Shown here: positions 5,574 to 6,274 of the stretch, piece by piece
How positions within the stretch are numbered: position 1 is the stretch's first letter
Layout: each line of letters starts with the position of its first letter
Source: an uncultured bacterium
Lineage (GTDB): Bacteria; Patescibacteriota; Minisyncoccia; Phycocordibacterales; CAIJYI01
DNA length: 6,274 nucleotides
NCBI GenBank assembly: GCA_937871115.1
Contig: CALMXW010000023.1
Location: 1 to 6,274 of the forward strand
Direction of reading: 5' to 3'
Made by a program: the position numbers and the translations under genes
Notes under the pieces: generated by a model
Told to the model about the DNA's origin: nothing
What the model saw: the letters and a program-made list of their open reading frames with translations, nothing else
Database searches by the model: none

Positions 5574-6135
5574 ATGATTGGTCTCGTTCTTCAATAAAAC
5601 TTTTCAACATACCTTTCCCGCGCTGTATCCGAACACCCACCGTTGAAATCGGAATCTGCAAGATGTCTGCTATTTCCTTATACCCCATCTCTTCATAATA
5701 ATACAAGACGAGTGGCTCACGATATTTCGGACTGAGTTTATTGAGACACTCATCCATCATGCGCTTTGTCTCGAGCCGGTAAGATTCTCCATCTGCGGTC
5801 TCTTGTGCGGCTGGATGCGGGAAAAAAAGATCCAAATCGAAAGGAAATATTTTTTCAGAAAGTTTTTTCTTGAGCGCATTCACAAATTCATTGTGCGCAA
5901 TACGATAGATCCAAGGAGAAAATCGGCGCTCGACATCAAAGCTTTGTATGTTGGTATACGCTTTCATAAAAACTTCTTGCGCGAGATCTTTGGCGTCTTC
6001 TCTGTCAGAAATAAACTTTTTTGCGTATCTCCTCATCTTCCCTTCATACCTATCTACCAGGATACCGAATGCCTGGACATTTCCCCGTTGAACCAGCACA
6101 GCTATTTCTTCGTCTGTTTTTTCAGATATGTCCAT
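5554..6135 (-). CDS. RNA polymerase sigma factor, ECF-like sigma70 family
   Basis: This is a 193-residue alternative sigma factor that directs RNA polymerase to a specific promoter set. Region 2 spans about 24-91: LVDRYEGKMRRYAKKF, then D47-A48-K49-D50-LAQEVFMKAY (core binding), then FSPWIYRIAHNEFVNALKK (72-90, -10 recognition and melting). A linker of about 30 residues replaces region 3. Region 4 spans about 121-180, with the helix-turn-helix GYKEIADILQIPISTVGVRI (151-170) for the -35 element. The length and two-domain layout are typical of ECF factors, and no extra C-terminal sensor domain is present. The ATG at 6135 puts the N-terminus a normal distance before region 2; no SD is seen. The overlapping membrane protein gene that follows is the likely regulator. 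The promoters it recognises, including its own, could not be identified. Confidence 0.93.
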   Translation of the reverse strand: MDISEKTDEEIAVLVQRGNVQAFGILVDRYEGKMRRYAKKFISDREDAKDLAQEVFMKAYTNIQSFDVERRFSPWIYRIAHNEFVNALKKKLSEKIFPFDLDLFFPHPAAQETADGESYRLETKRMMDECLNKLSPKYREPLVLYYYEEMGYKEIADILQIPISTVGVRIQRGKGMLKSFIEERDQSYGRETK

Positions 6136-6149
6136 AATGAGTACGGCGC

Positions 6150-6165
6150 ACCCAGAGGTATGGGT
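6150..6165 (-). ncRNA. Small hairpin in the sigma-gene leader
   Basis: On the minus strand ACCCA-TACCTC-TGGGT forms a 5-bp stem with a 6-nt loop, 14 nt before the ATG at 6135. The predicted transcript start (about 6166) would put it at the very 5' end. The stem is short and could be chance. Confidence 0.25.
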
Positions 6166-6172
6166 CTACACT

Positions 6173-6178
6173 CTTATA
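6173..6178 (-). promoter_or_regulatory. Possible -10 box of the sigma operon
   Basis: TATAAG on the minus strand (five of six consensus bases) within TATATAAG. Upstream there is only a poor -35 (CCGACG, 6200-6195, 16-bp spacer). If the operon is autoregulated by its own sigma factor, a non-consensus promoter would be expected. The rest of 6136-6274 holds nothing else I can support; the T-rich end at 6268-6274 may belong to a terminator outside the window. Confidence 0.3.
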
Positions 6179-6274
6179 TACGAAAAATATGAGCCGTCGG
6201 GCGCATTTGGGATTCTTCTCTCTTTAATACAACTTTCGTGGCGTACTTATTACATTCACAGATAAACAAAAAAA

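Overview
The window reads as chromosomal DNA from a small-genome bacterium, most likely of the Candidate Phyla Radiation/Patescibacteria (Parcubacteria-like). The reasons are the short intergenic spaces, several starts without a Shine-Dalgarno (SD) sequence, one apparently leaderless gene, bitopic and secreted proteins of unknown function, and a DUF5666-type secreted protein. This lineage call is an inference: there is no rRNA or universal marker gene here. No tRNA, CRISPR array, transposase or phage gene was seen.

Layout. At the left edge a strong hairpin terminator (about 1-31) closes a minus-strand gene for a small secreted protein of unknown function (64-552). Its promoter and a hairpin-rich leader lie in the 553-741 spacer, back to back with the promoter of a plus-strand P1B-like cation-transporting P-type ATPase (742-2580). 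That ATPase seems to be translated from a leaderless mRNA, and it carries CAD-D instead of the usual CPC in its ion-binding helix. Its end overlaps by 11 bp the end of a convergent minus-strand MAPEG-family membrane gene (2570-3082). The MAPEG gene lies 18 bp downstream of a gene for a single-pass membrane protein with six cysteines outside the membrane (3101-3775); the two form a probable operon.

The right half, all on the minus strand, is the most interesting part. An ECF-like sigma factor (5554-6135) overlaps by 20 bp a three-helix membrane protein (4803-5573) with a short cytosolic N-terminus and an external C-terminal DUF5666-like domain. Next comes a secreted protein with two DUF5666-like domains (3888-4649), preceded by a 65-nt nested-stem RNA element (4685-4749) and closed by a hairpin terminator (3831-3865). 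The membrane and secreted proteins share an eight-residue motif, PQxRRMMR, just after a DUF5666-like domain. Together these suggest a sigma / membrane regulator / secreted partner signalling module in which the regulator's sensor domain is related to the secreted protein. The anti-sigma role is inferred from gene order, overlap and topology, not from a recognised anti-sigma domain.

Gene-free stretches are all below 300 bases: 553-741 (divergent promoters and leader), 3776-3887 (terminator and promoter), 4650-4802 (promoter and structured leader) and 6136-6274 (sigma-gene upstream region, with a weak promoter and a small hairpin).
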